Origin: Monarcha castaneiventris obscurior
Lineage: Eukaryota > Chordata > Aves > Passeriformes > Monarchidae
Direction of reading: 5' to 3'
DNA: 64,000 nt
Assembly: GCA_026261815.1 (NCBI GenBank)
Contig: JAMPIT010000848.1
Location: 4,650,001-4,714,000, forward strand
How positions within the stretch are numbered: the stretch's first letter is position 1; each line of letters opens with the position of its first letter. A program made the translations under genes and the position numbers. The notes beneath the pieces were generated by a model. It ran no database searches. It was not told the origin of the DNA and saw nothing but the letters and a program-made list of their open reading frames with translations. This document shows positions 24,196 to 36,479 of the stretch, piece by piece.

Positions 24196-24328
24196 GAATC
24201 ATAGAATCATTAGGTTGGAAAAGGGCTTTGAGAACACCAAGTCCAACTATTCCCCTACCCTGGCAAAGCCACCACTAAACCATGTCCCCAAGTGCTGCAC
24301 CTACATGTTTTTTAAATCCCTCCAGGGA
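24196..24328 (-). mobile_element. CR1 LINE, 3' end fragment, minus strand
   Basis: The reverse complement of a CR1 end: GAATCATAGAATCATTAGG, then TTGGAAAAGGGCTTTGAGAA, CCAAGTCCAACTATTCCCCT, and CCACTAAACCATGTCCCCAA. This form is an older CR1 subfamily than those at 5189 or 58541. The 171-codon open frame at 23864-24379 runs across it and is not a gene. Confidence 0.9.
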
Positions 24329-27300
24329 GGAACTGAGAGCAGCCATTACCTTTCTCTGGATAGGGTTTTGGCTTGCTGAGAAGCAGGCTTGATATTTAAG
24401 TTTAAAAAAAAAGGTTCCCTAAAAATAGAGCATTGGGATTCTCAGAGGAAAAGCAAAATATTCTCATTAAATACAGAGTAATTCGTACCGGCTCAACTAC
24501 CAACACTACTCCAGTTGTATGATTCAGTAAATATTTTTAGCCAAGGCAATCAGGTATAGCTCATTCAATACACTGTTTATCCACCTGCTTTTTAGAACAG
24601 CTTACTGGAGAAGAAACAGAGCCAAGAGAGCAGCGGATCCAGTCGTGCACATCCCAGCCAGGACATCTGCTCAGTGCTCATCTTCCCCTGATTTCAGGAG
24701 GGTCAGGTTGGGAGCTGTTGGGACCACTCCAGGTTTGTTATTTCAAAACCAACATCTTTTCATTTGGTTTATTGTGCTGTAAAGTTGCTGCTTTCCCCCT
24801 GCCAAGAGCTGCTGGTAATGAGGTGTAGGCTGTACAAGCACACACTCATTAAACATGGAGTGGTGTCTTCCTGACCTGGCCACCAGAACCTGGCTACTGC
24901 ACACCTTGTTCGTGTGCCATGGCACTAACAGGGCATTTTGGAACTGCTCCATTTGGGAGCAGAATCCAGGTTTTAAAGCCAGTCTCCAAAAGGTATCTGG
25001 TCATTTAATTCATTTGTGGTAATAGCCTCAAATGAGAGGCATTCATTTCCTCTTAATGTAACTGTATCATGAAATTCTATTGTGAATGAGGCACTTGTAG
25101 GAAATCTTAATTATTTTTTAAAGCTTTACTTCCTTTCAGACAGACAGATTTAGAAGATACATTTGGTCAAATGAGCCCTTACTGCAGCTCTGAGCAGGCT
25201 TTCCCAAGGGGTGTTAGACTCAAAAATTCCATAGATATTCTGGGGAAAAAAACAACAACTAAGGACAAAACTTCCACCCAGTTTTGTGTATCCCATTGAT
25301 TTTTAGTAGTTGGAAAAATGGATGAAATATATTATATTCACATAATATTTATTTTTCTAATCAAAACCCCACATTTTTTCCCTCCAACTGTAACAGATGT
25401 AATTTAACGTTTGCTAAAGCCTGGCACCACTCAAGTGACAACAGAGTTTGACAGCAGCTGGGAACCACAATGGCATTCGTGCTTCATAGAGGGGACTAGA
25501 GAAGTCCCTAAATCATTTCTGGGGAAAGAAGACCACAAAGGGTCTGTCCCACTGCTGTTGTACAGGCATTACTTGGGTGTGTGAATGCAATGGACACTTG
25601 GCCTCAGCCCAGACCCATGAATGCTTTGCCCACCAGCTCTGATTTTTATGTATAAGTTTAATATTTGCATTGCAATTCAAGACAGACATTTTTCCTGCTC
25701 ATGTTTAGACTGGAAGAGGGAGGAAAAGCAAGATCCTGGCTTTGGACTTGTGAGCAAATAAAGTTTAGCACAGACAAGGGCACTGAGGGCCCCTCCAAAA
25801 GCAAAGAGTCTTCCTCACTCATGCTCTGGGACACACATTAGCTGCTTTTTCCAGCCACTGGGGGTAAGTGCTACACCTCTGTAACCACTGAGTAATTTTT
25901 ACACAAAAGTAATTTTTCTCCATCATATCCAGCTCCTCATCAGGTGCTGTGGGCACTGAAGGCAGTGTCAGTCCTGCACAGTGGATCCTGCACAGTACCC
26001 AGGGCTGGGCCAGCAGGGCAAGGACAGTCCAGGAGGGTGTCTCCTTTTATCTTTCTGTCTCTTTTTTGTCTTTCCATCTCTTTTTGCCTTCCTGCCCCTT
26101 TGGAGCTCCTGTAATTAAGCCCTTGCTGTCAGAGGGTTTGTTGTGTTAATTTAATAGATGTAGGTACACCTAGCAAAGGGAAAGGGGAGGGAGAGGGGCT
26201 GGGTAGGAGACAGAGCATTTTCAGCTTGGATTTCAGTGGTACAAAGGCACAGACACGTGTTTATAATCCAGAGGATTTTTTTATTTGTTTTAAAAGTGCT
26301 TGCAAGATTAATCGTACCCTGGAAAAATCAATAGTAGCTCATCACAGGCAAGATCTTCTGGAACACAAAATCCCACTGAAGGGGACAAAGCAAAATTATG
26401 GCAGTCTGCAGCAGGGCTAATGAGCCTGTGATTAAAACTGAGGGCTCGCTGTGACACTGCACCTCTCCTAGAAGCCTCCCAAGAAAAATGGCCTACTGGA
26501 GTCCTAGATCCTGAAAATAATTTAGTCACCATTAAAAAAGAAATAATTTCGATTCCATTAAAATAAATAATTAGGCAGCTTAGAATTCTAAATGCAATTT
26601 GAGAACCCTGGCCCTTAATCTCTCCCTGCCTCAGTTTCCCTGCTCTAAAGTGGTGAAATTTCCTTTCAGTCTTGTTGAATTTCTTTATTTTCTCAGCTTG
26701 TAGCCCAGGGAAGGGCAGCTTTGGCTGTCTGAACACACAGTGCTTTGCCCAGGAGACTCCCAGCCTTGCCAAGCACCTCAAACTGCTGCTCTTGACAGAA
26801 ATACCTCGGGAAGAAGTTTGGGCTGAAATATGCTTGAGAGGCAAAAAAAAAAAAGTAAAGCAAGGAACAGATTTCCAGGAGGAAATTTGTCAAATGAGTC
26901 CCTTAAATCTCATCAGGAAAAGCACACTGTGAAGGATAGCCTTGAACTCTTGGGGGATGAAGTCATTGTAGAACTTATTTTGAATGGCACTCCTTGGGTG
27001 TTCAGAGTAAATTACAGGAACTGGTGAGATGATCTCGCTTCCAAAAAGTCACCTGAAAAGTAACAGCAGTTTAAACCCACTGGATACCCTCATAATTTCT
27101 GTGGATGCAAAATGCAGACAGAAACAAGGTTGCAGAGCATTTCTGGCACAATACCTTGGCAAGGTCTGATTTGGAAGGAATGAAAACTGCATATGTTGAA
27201 AGCTATTCTAATAATATTTATCAGAAGGAAAGGCCTCGCAGAGGCAGCTGCCAGGGCTGAATCTGAATGTGACAACATTGCACTGCCTCTGATCTACATC

Positions 27301-28370
27301 AGGTCTACAAGATTTGGCAAGAAATTTGGACCAGAGCAATTACCTCTATGGCTATTTGTTAAGCGTTGTCTCAAGCACAGCACTCAGAGAAATTGAACTG
27401 TCAGAAGCTAATACAGGAATAATAAGAAGAAATTTCATCTCCATTGGACACTAGAGATGAATAGCATGTAGGTCTGAATGGGGAAAAAATAAATTGAATA
27501 TGTATTTGGCTTTAGTTTTTGTTAAAGGACTATAACATGAATAATGAATATTTTAAGGGGAGAAGACTGGGCCTTCAATTTCTTTCAATAATGTTAGTGT
27601 TGTATATACTGGTTTGAATAAAATACATTTCATAAAACACCTACACACAGCTCTGCAATGCATTATGGATGGCTCCTCTTGAGAAATCTTACACTGCTTT
27701 CAATTTTGACACAGTGATACAGTAATAATAGAAAATTCAGGCATAATATTCAGACTGCATCTTTTCTCCCCTCTCTATTATTTTGTGCCACACTGGGTGA
27801 GCACAGATGTGCTTTCCCTGTGCTTCCATGGGCAGCTCACGTGGTGCTGTGGTGCTCACAGGAGAAGGGATCTGCTGCCCTGGAAGGCTGTGTCCTGTGG
27901 GCTGAGCATGGAGGCTGGAGCGGGGTTTTCCACCCAAAGGATGCCAGAGGAGCTGAGAATCTGCACAGAAAGAGGCTGCCAAGGCTGAAGGAGCTGCCAC
28001 CAGACATGCTGAGCTTGATTAGAAGTCAAACCATGCAGCCCAAGGTGTCCCCTGGAAGTGATGGAGGAATCTGTGTCCTTGGACAAGGACTGAAGGAGCT
28101 CTCCATGTGTGGGGAAAAGCAGCCCGAAGGCAGCAGGGAGAAAGACATCAAAGAGCTCAACCCAGTGTTTGAAGGAGGTTTCCCGTGGTGTTACTGATGG
28201 TGCACGATGGGCTGGAGGTAATGGGGGGCAAGAAAACTCCTGCTTCTTTTCTTGTGTGAGCAAAAGCCAGCAGGAAACTTCCTGGTGTGCTTACCTGCTC
28301 TGCCCACTGCTGCCAACCTCACAGAGCCATTCACAGAGATCCAGACTGCAGGAAGGAGCCAGGAAACTGG
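24329..28370. other. Gene-free unique sequence with a pyrimidine-rich tract
   Basis: No gene is supported. A pyrimidine-rich tract lies at 26040-26100. The longest frame, 178 codons on the minus strand at 26308-26844, has no recognisable domain. The span 27400-27780 is AT-rich. The span 27780-28370, ahead of the minisatellite, is GC-richer and matches no family I know. Confidence 0.4.
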
Positions 28371-29605
28371 TCAGAAACCAATTACCAGGCCAGACACCAG
28401 TGACCAGGCCAGACAAGAGTGACCTGGCCACACACCAGTGACCTGGCCACACACCAGTGACCAAGCCAGACACCAGTTACCTGGCCAGACACCAGTTACC
28501 TGGCCACACACCAGTGACCAGGCCAGACACCAGTGACCTGGCCACACACCAGTGACCAGGCCAGACACCAGTGACCAGGCCAGACACCAGTGACCTGGCC
28601 AGACACCAGTGACCAGGCCGGACACCAGTGACCTGGCCAGACACCAGTGACCAGGCCGGACACCAGTGACCTGGCCAGACACCAGTGACCAGGCCAGACA
28701 CCAGTGACCTGGCCAGACACCAGTGACCAGGCCAGACACCAGTGACCTGGCCAGACACCAGTGACCAGGCCGGACACCAGTTACCTGGCCAGACACCAGT
28801 TACCTGGCCAGACACCAGTGACCAGGCCAGACACCAGTGACCAGGCCAGACACCAATTACCAGGCCAGACACCAGTGACCAGGCCAGACACCAGTGACCT
28901 GGCCAGACACCAGTGACCTGGCCAGACACCAATTACCAGGCCAGACACCAGTTACCTGGCCAGACACCAGTGACCAGGCCAGACACCAGTGACCTGGCCA
29001 GACACCAGTGACCAGGCCAGACACCAGTGACCTGGCCAGACACCAATTACCAGGCCAGACACCAGTGACCAGGCCGGACACCAGTGACCTGGCCAGACAC
29101 CAGTTACCTGGCCAGACACCAGTGACCAGGCCGGACACCAGTGACCAGGCCAGACACCAGTGACCTGGCCAGACACCAGTTACCTGGCCAGACACCAGTG
29201 ACCAGGCCAGACACCAATTACCAGGCCAGACACCAGTGACCAGGCCGGACACCAGTGACCAGGCCAGACACCAGTGACCTGGCCAGACACCAATTACCAG
29301 GCCAGACACCAGCTGCCAGACCAGACACCAGTGACCAGGCCAGACACCAGTGACCTGGCCAGACACCAGTGACCTGGCCAGACACCAATTACCAGGCCAG
29401 ACACCAGTGACCTGGCCAGACACCAGTGACCTGGCCAGACACCAGTGACCAGGCCAGACACCAGTGACCTGGCCAGACACCAATTACCAGGACAGACACC
29501 AGTGACCAGGCCACACACCAGTGACCTGGCCACACACCAGTGACCAGGCCAGACACCAGTGACCTGGCCAGACACCAATTACCAGGCCAGACACCAGTGA
29601 CCAGG
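28371..29605 (+). repeat. Minisatellite, 65 units of 19 bp
   Basis: The unit is CCAGACACCAGTGACCWGG, where W is A or T. The array spans 1235 bp, which is exactly 65 x 19, so no net insertion or deletion has accumulated. Variants are substitutions: CCACAC or CCGGAC for CCAGAC, and GTTACC or AATTACC for GTGACC. In the units read, AATTACC goes with A at W and GTTACC with T. From about unit 9 to unit 22 A and T alternate, giving a 38-bp higher-order repeat. The plus strand has only one T per consensus unit. Because 19 is not a multiple of 3, three units encode one 19-residue cycle and long minus-strand frames (up to about 208 codons) appear; these are not genes. Confidence 0.97.
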
Positions 29606-31008
29606 CCAGCTGGGGTGGGTGCTGGGGCTCACAGTGAGGCTGCAGCCAGCTCACCTTTCCCTGTGCCCACTGCACAGCCCGCTGCATCCTGCCACAAGCC
29701 TGGGAAAGCAAAATAAAGTCAGAGTACAAGTGAGGTGTTCACCTGCTTGGCCAAAAGGACTCTCAGACCCTCTCCTTTCTAGGGGACTTTGCCTTGAGCC
29801 CTGTCCCCATGCAGCCTTCTCGATAAATCTTCTAGATTTATTTCCTGTTGGAGTTCTTACCCGCTGTAGGGGTGGGCTCTTGTGTTAACAGCAGGGCAGA
29901 TGCTTTTGGCTTCCTGTTATGCATGCACAGCCTAATTTCTAGGCAAATTATGAGGGGAATTGTGAAATGCTGTGGTAAACAATCAGGCTTTTGAACTAAA
30001 AAGGGATCTCTTATTGATGAACAAATGGTAAATCAGGCAGCGCCATCCCCAGCTGGATGCAAGGAGCAGGAGAGCAGTGAGGAACACAGAGAAAGTGCTA
30101 CAAAGGTGGTAAGGACAGCACTAAGCACACCCAGGGTCATGGATCACCATGATCCACCAGCACTTGAGGAAGCCTTTGCTGATGTTCCCGGGGCTGTGAT
30201 GGCTACAGGTGCTGGAAAAGCCCAGGGACACACTCACTCCACACTGCTGAGTTCTGACACTTCAGAGAGAGAACCTCCAGCTCCTCCCACAAAATTTCAA
30301 ACATTATTTTTTGGCCTTTTCCGAGTCTCAAGAGACACATGGTAATCTCCAAGCATATCGTGGATTGTAAGTACTCCAAAGTGAAAAGGCTGCAGAGGCT
30401 GTCTGGCAGATAAAAATAGCAAAAATAGCCAACAAATCCAGCTCTGCTCTGGAAATGTTGCACAGGGAGTGGAACCCCCCATGGTCATGGACCCTACACG
30501 CCACAAGTCCAAAATCAGGAACAAAAACTACACTTCCAAAGGTAAAGGGCAACATTCCCCGGAACAATTAGCAATCACAACACTGTGTTCCTTCCAATTA
30601 GTGCCAGCCATGCCTGAGCCTCCCAGCAGGTAAAATGAGAGGGTTAAGCCTCGAAGTGTATAACACTGATTAGCTGAGAGCACCCCAAGAGCTGCTCTGC
30701 ACAGCGGGGTGGGCACAGAGCAGAGAGCACAGCACCCTTCGGGTCACACCTGCACACACAAACACACTCTCAACACGGAGCACTAAAAACACAACAGAGT
30801 GGAAAGAATCAAGCAGGAACACACCACTGGGGATGGTGGGGGAAGGACTGGCAAAGGTTGGAAAATGAAGCTGCTTTGAAATTTGTAAATGAAAGGAGGC
30901 TGGGGGTGGGTGGGGTGGCCCCTGGTTTGTCTTTGCCAGGTGCAGACCATCGGGTTGTAAAGCTTGAAGGGCTGGTTTGGGACCTACAGGTGTCTCCAGA
31001 GGACTCAG
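29606..31008. other. Gene-free unique sequence between two tandem arrays
   Basis: No gene is supported. A string GCAAAATAAAGTCAG near 29706-29720 contains AATAAA but has no other LTR or gene feature around it. Confidence 0.4.
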
Positions 31009-31284
31009 CTCCTCTTTAATTTCTTAGAATCATAGAGTTATGGAATGGTTGGGCTCGGAAGGGACCTTTAGAATGATCTCGTTGCTGTTCCTGCCATGGG
31101 CTCCTCTTTAATTTCTTAGAATCATAGAGTTATGGAATGGTTGGGCTCGGAAGGGACCTTTAGAATGATCTCGTTGCTGTTCCTGCCATGGGCTCCTCTT
31201 TAATTTCTTAGAATCATAGAGTTATGGAATGGTTGGGCTCGGAAGGGACCTTTAGAATGATCTCGTTGCTGTTCCTGCCATGGG
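31009..31284 (-). repeat. Triplicated 92-bp unit carrying a CR1 3' end
   Basis: Three units start at 31009, 31101 and 31193 and appear identical base for base. Each begins CTCCTCTTTAATTTC and carries a minus-strand CR1 end (AGAATCATAGAGTTATGG, GGAAGGGACCTTTAGAATGA, TTCCTGCCATGGG). A partial CTCC of a fourth unit follows at 31285. A single CR1 piece was evidently inserted first and then amplified in tandem together with about 14 bp of adjoining sequence. Complete identity means a very recent event, or an assembly artefact. Confidence 0.95.
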
Positions 31285-33219
31285 CTCCCCCTGGAAGGGC
31301 ACCTCACTGTTCTGGTGCCATGAACAATATCTGAGACATCCTCAGAGTAGTGCTGGATAATGTTAAAGCACAGCAATACTCACCTTTTCAGGAGCAGGAG
31401 GGTGAGGAGGGAGCTGCTGTTGGTGGCTTTGTCCAGCCTGTCACCTCTGGTGTCCCTGCTCCAAGCCCCTGCACTCCCAACCCAGCCAAGTGAGGAGCAG
31501 GAGGCTCCTGGGCAGTGGAATCAGTGCTCTAGGGCAGAACAGTTCAATAAAATGAAATAGAGCTCCTTTAAGTCCTCTCCGTATGTAGGACAGAATAAGT
31601 TTTTCCAAGGAAATGGAACAGTTCAGTATTATTTGTGACAAATTATCTGTGGGGAAAAAATATAATTTCCCAGTCAGCTTTCTTGCTGAATGCCTCTGCC
31701 TGGTAGCCAGCTGTCTGCCAGCTTTTGCTAACATCACCAGATCTAAAATTATAGTTGTGGGATAGTTTTTCTGCCTGCCTGCAGTTCTTAGGACTTGTCC
31801 AACTAGATTTGTACAGTGGCTTATCCTGCCTAATGTCCTGTCTCGATGGTCACCAAGGAAAGTGCTTTGGAGGGTTGGCTCTGGCCTCTATTTCCTTATT
31901 CCTTTCTACCCAGCCCTTTCTCTTTTCTCTCCCATGTCTTTCATTGTCTCAAACCTCTCTCATTTGCCATCTTCTTCTTTTTTCTGTCACCTCCATCTCC
32001 ACTGCTAAATCATTCTGTCTCTTCCATCTCACAGTCCCCCTGCTATCAATAACCATATTCATTTCTGCACTGATATTATGGGATGACCCATAGGATTCAA
32101 ACGGGAACAGACCCCTTCTCCGACTCCTCATGCAAGTTGAGACCCTGGGAACAGAAATGGGCAGGAACCAGTTGAAAACAGGGAATGAGTTTCATTTCAG
32201 GTCTGCACAAGGACATTCAGAGCCACTGCTGCTTGGCATAATTGTTTGAGGTCCCTGCAGAAAAAGCCCAGGGGCTGAGTAGGCCAGGGAGGTTTTCATG
32301 GCACTGTGGCTCATTACAATGATAAATGCCTTGGTTGCAGTGTGACAAATGCAATCCTTGGGACATCTCAGCTCTGACTTTCTCCAGGGCAATAACAGAC
32401 CTGTGGCTGCAAGCAGTTTATTTTGTATATTTTTTAAAGAACAAAGACTAAATACACAGAGAGTCTTTCAAATTGTTGTTTTCCAGATACCACTGAAGCT
32501 TAATGAATAAATAAGTACAAAATTAAAGGCTCATTACCCACCCCAAAAAGTCCCTGCCATTTGTTAAACCTTTCAGAGGAAGCCAGGAATACGGAGAAGT
32601 GCCCATTAGGAGGATAAACATATCACAGATCTGAATGTCAAATCAAATTGAGCAAAAATTAATTAACTGGGTGAGCATTAGAAGGGAGAGCCTGGTGTCT
32701 GCAGACACTGTTTACCTGCCTGCACTTTCTGAGCTGGCTCAGAAGGCACTGGGGGCTGTGCAGGGATCGATGTGTGCCAGCTGCAAACCTCACAGCTCAC
32801 TTCTATGGAAGAAACCTGTTCCTCATTTCAGAAATCACTTTCCTTCCATCTTGGAAGAAATTGTCTGTAAATGGGCTTCTCCCTGGTGCCAGATGCTCTG
32901 AGATCTGAGACTCCTCTCAAGCTGGGGACTTATTAACCCAAAGGTGTGCCTGAAATTGCTGTCCAAATCGTTTGAGGGAGTTTTGGACCAGGCCCCCTGT
33001 GCCAGCTGCTGTGTGTGGCTACAGCTCAGCTTACAAATGATGCCCTGAAACAAACTATCTGTAGCTGAGAGTTAATCCCCTCAAAATCAATAATTCCTGA
33101 TCCCTGAAGCTGTTGTTTTGGTGATGGACGGCTGGCAAGAGAGACCCAACTTTCTGAAATCATCCCTTTTTTCTCCCCTCTCCGAGACAAGATTTTCTAT
33201 TATTATACCAGCTGATACA
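31285..33219. other. Gene-free unique sequence with a pyrimidine-rich tract
   Basis: No gene is supported. A plus-strand stretch at about 31885-32041 is strongly pyrimidine-rich, mainly TCTTTCC/CTCTCC words. It is long enough to be a low-complexity repeat. The remainder shows nothing recognised. Confidence 0.4.
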
Positions 33220-33780
33220 ACAACTGTAATCAACTCTTTTCTGCTCCATAAAATAGTTACTGCTAATTGCTAATTATTGGGAATCAGCTTCCTAGCATAT
33301 CTGGAAGCATTCTAGTGCCTGGGTGTTAACAATAATCACTGCTTTCAGAAGAGCCACCATTCACTTGCAGGGGTTACATGTGGCCCAGCCAAGAGTTTTT
33401 AACTGACATGAGCCAAAAAAACTCTGTGAGAGGGAGTTTGGTGATTGGTCAGACATTAATGCACGAACACAGTTTTTATTTGTGTTTGCATATGCGACTC
33501 TTCACTGCAAATTAAAATTCAAGCCATTGCACCCAGCCGCTGCTCGCTGGCCATTTGCATACAAACCCACTTGATTTGTGCAGACAATCACAGTAATTGC
33601 ATGGGCAAAGAGCTGCTGCCTTGTGCCTGCCTCATGCAAAAGTAGTTTCTGCCCATCAGTAAGAGCCAGCAAGCAGAATAAATACAAACTCTCTGCAAAG
33701 TTGTGTCTGTGAGATGCTTCCAAGCTTTCTTTGGTAGGATGTTGCTGTTTCTGGGGAGAGAAATTAATAAGGATCAAACA
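33220..33780. promoter_or_regulatory. Candidate conserved non-coding elements with octamer motif
   Basis: Two AT-rich, repeat-free blocks (33220-33330 and 33470-33780) carry CTAATTGCTAATTATT and AACAATAATC in the first, and TTTGCATATG and the octamer ATTTGCAT (33553-33560) in the second. The motif mix suggests homeodomain, SOX and POU binding. Conservation is inferred from composition and was not tested. Confidence 0.3.
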
Positions 33781-33928
33781 AAAGTGACCCAACTACAGAA
33801 CAATGTTTTTCTTCTAAGGAAAACTCACTTTATAATCTTTGTATAAAAACTTCTGTCGGTGCAGAGGGGAAAATCAGCCAAATGGGGGATGTATCAGAAC
33901 TGGTAAAGCAGTGGAGTGCATTCCATGG

Positions 33929-34027
33929 AATAACAGAGTAGTTTGGGTCAGAAGGGAGCTGTAAAGGCCATGTGAGCAGTGAGCAGGGACATCTTCAGCT
34001 GGCTCAGGTTGCTCAGAGCCCCAGTTC
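33929..34027 (-). mobile_element. CR1 LINE, diverged 3' end fragment, minus strand
   Basis: A diverged reverse-complement CR1 end: AATAACAGAGTAGTTTGGGT, CAGAAGGGAGCTGTAAAGG, then AGGGACATCTTCAGC and GGTTGCTCAGAGCCCCA. The order and spacing match the CR1 end, with more substitutions than in the other copies. Confidence 0.75.
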
Positions 34028-36479
34028 CACACCATGAGTGCAGTACAAGCCAATGTCACCGGGGCGTGCAGGGAACAGCAGCAGCAGGGCTGGCACAGCA
34101 GGGCTGTAGGACCCCAAGCACACAGATCCCAGCCTTTCTATCCCAGGCTGTCCTCAGGAAAAGTGGAAACTGGAAAAAAATGGGGAAGAACTGACCAGAA
34201 CACTGACCCGAAATTAACTGGGCTGAGAGCAAACTTCACAGGGAGCTCAAACAAGGATGTTTTTTCATGCTCCTTCACCTCCCTTTCATTGGTATTTCCT
34301 AAGGTAGGCAAATATCTGGAAGTCCTAGAACTCATTTATAATATCAAACCTACTTCTGCAGTCCCCAGAAAGACTGGAATTACCAGACTCAGCTGGAATT
34401 ATCAAGTGCTTACCCAGACCAAGAGAAAGCCACGTGTAAAGATTTGTTTCTAGGAGCAGGAGAGCAGTCAGTGAGTCTGCTTTGTCCATATCTGGATCAG
34501 GACTGGTTTTTGGGGTGTTAGAGTGGATGGATGCTTTTCCCAACCTAATTCAGAGGTGATATTTTTGTTTCTTATCCAGAATAGACTGTTGCCAATTCGT
34601 TTGCCCCTGCTTCACTTCTATAAATGATGATAGGTTGCTTTTCAGTTCATTTCTTTCTCAGCCACTCCTATCTCCACACTCAGCTGTTCAATCTTCCCTT
34701 CTCTGGCCAAACTTTCCTTCCACTCCTCATATAAGCCCCACTACAAGAAAGCCCTTTCCTTTCCATATCTGTACTAAGTAGTATATAATGCCGTTTCTTT
34801 TTATTTTTCATTATTTTGCAAATATCTTCAGTAAAACAGCACCTTAAACAAGACTCAACGATAGCCTGAAGGTTCTCTGAGCACTGGCTTGGAGTTTTTT
34901 CTCCCTTTATTACACCTATAAAATAATAAGTGGTACTAACCAAGGTGCAAGTAACCCACTTCCAAAATGTACTCTGCTTTATGGCCTAAAAGCCCCATTA
35001 ATTCTGCACCATTATTCCCCCAAAGGAGAAGCAGAAAATGTTCATTACAAGCAGAACAAAGGCAAATCCATCCCTTTTCATTTGAGGGAATTAATACAAA
35101 CTATAGATAAGTCTTAACTGTGGGAAGGGAGATGTGGAAGATCTCTTCATTAGTGGGGAAGGGCATTTAATCCCACTCAGTCATGAGTTACATGGGGAAA
35201 TAAACTTGTAGTTTTTCTGTTCTGATCTGCCAAGAGTAGCAATGGCTGCAAAGAAGCAACAGCACAAAGTTAAGTTGGACTAAATCTCCTTTTATATGCA
35301 AAGGGTTTTTTGCAATAATTGGGTTAATTTACCAAAGTAGAAATTGTAGAAAAATGGAGCTCCAGGAGGAAGTTGTTCATGCGTTGCCTTTTTTTTTCTT
35401 CCAGTTCGGCAAACAATTTTGATGTAGAAATAGAAGTACAGATAAAAACAATTTCTTTCTTCAAAAATGCCTATTTTTTTCTCTTGGACTCCTAAAAATA
35501 ATTCTGGCACAGATTTTTCAAAGTTTAAAAAAGGCTTCAATAATGGAGAAAAGAAAAACACACCACAATTTTTAACTTTGATGAAGGGCTCTCAGCTGAT
35601 CCGAAACATTTGCAATTCAGGCTTTATTTTCTGGTTTTTCACCAAAAAAAAGATGGTTATTTCATTAACCCTTTTTCTCCCCATCCCTGCCAAAAAAATT
35701 ACCTAGAATTTCAAAGTGTATTCTACTTCAGTTTGGTCTAAAATAAATTTTATTTCAACTATTTTGTGGGGTTGTTTTGGTATGGACACTCTCTTATCCT
35801 GCCTCCAGAGCAGCTCATGCCAAATTCCACTGCTTATGAAGATCTTCCAAAAACGAAGATGAGCTCCACCTCCGCTGAAGAGTGAGCCCAGGATCACTGA
35901 GCCCAGGTCCAGAGACCTTTTTCCATCCAGAGATGAAATCGTGCTGTGAATCACCCACGTCTTAAACTCGACTGAGCCCAAACTTCAGCTGGAAATTTAA
36001 TGAAATCTGAAAACTCCCTACAGCTGTAAACACAAGTCAGCCATCGATCTGTGTTGTCTTCTTTATTTTCTATTTGTTCTGGCCTGAGAGAGCCTGTGTA
36101 AGTCGTGGAGTTGAGCCCAATAAGCAGAGATAGTCCCTGAATCTGCTCCTGTGGGCTCCACAGCCTCTGCCAGCGTTTAATTTCCTCGTGACTGACAACT
36201 GAGAGAGGCGTCAGCAGACAAAAGCTCCCCTTGGCATGGCATGGCTAAAAGATTTCTGTGGTGTGTGAAAACACCTCAGATAAGTGAGGAAATGTGCCCC
36301 AAGCTGATTGCTCTTCCCAGGTACTCCAGGTGATGGCTCAGGAGATCTCAGCTGGCAAATCCAACGTGCCCAGAGATCTCTTTGTACTGCCCCTCATGCC
36401 AGCTGTCCGCAGCAAGTTCAAACCATGAGACAGAGCTCAAACGAAAAAAAATCTCTCTGAAATCTCTTTCTTTAAAACT
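34028..36479. other. Gene-free unique sequence
   Basis: No gene is supported. The span 34560-35780 is AT-rich with several T or A runs. No retroelement or RNA gene was recognised. Confidence 0.4.

Noticed and set aside
23864..24379. 171-codon plus-strand open frame
   Set aside because: Its last third is an antisense CR1 fragment (24196-24328); the rest is not recognisable.
26308..26844. 178-codon minus-strand open frame
   Set aside because: No domain or conserved motif, and no supporting splice or promoter signals.
28371..29605. CRISPR array
   Set aside because: The 19-bp units abut directly with no unique spacers, and the context is a vertebrate genome. It is a minisatellite.
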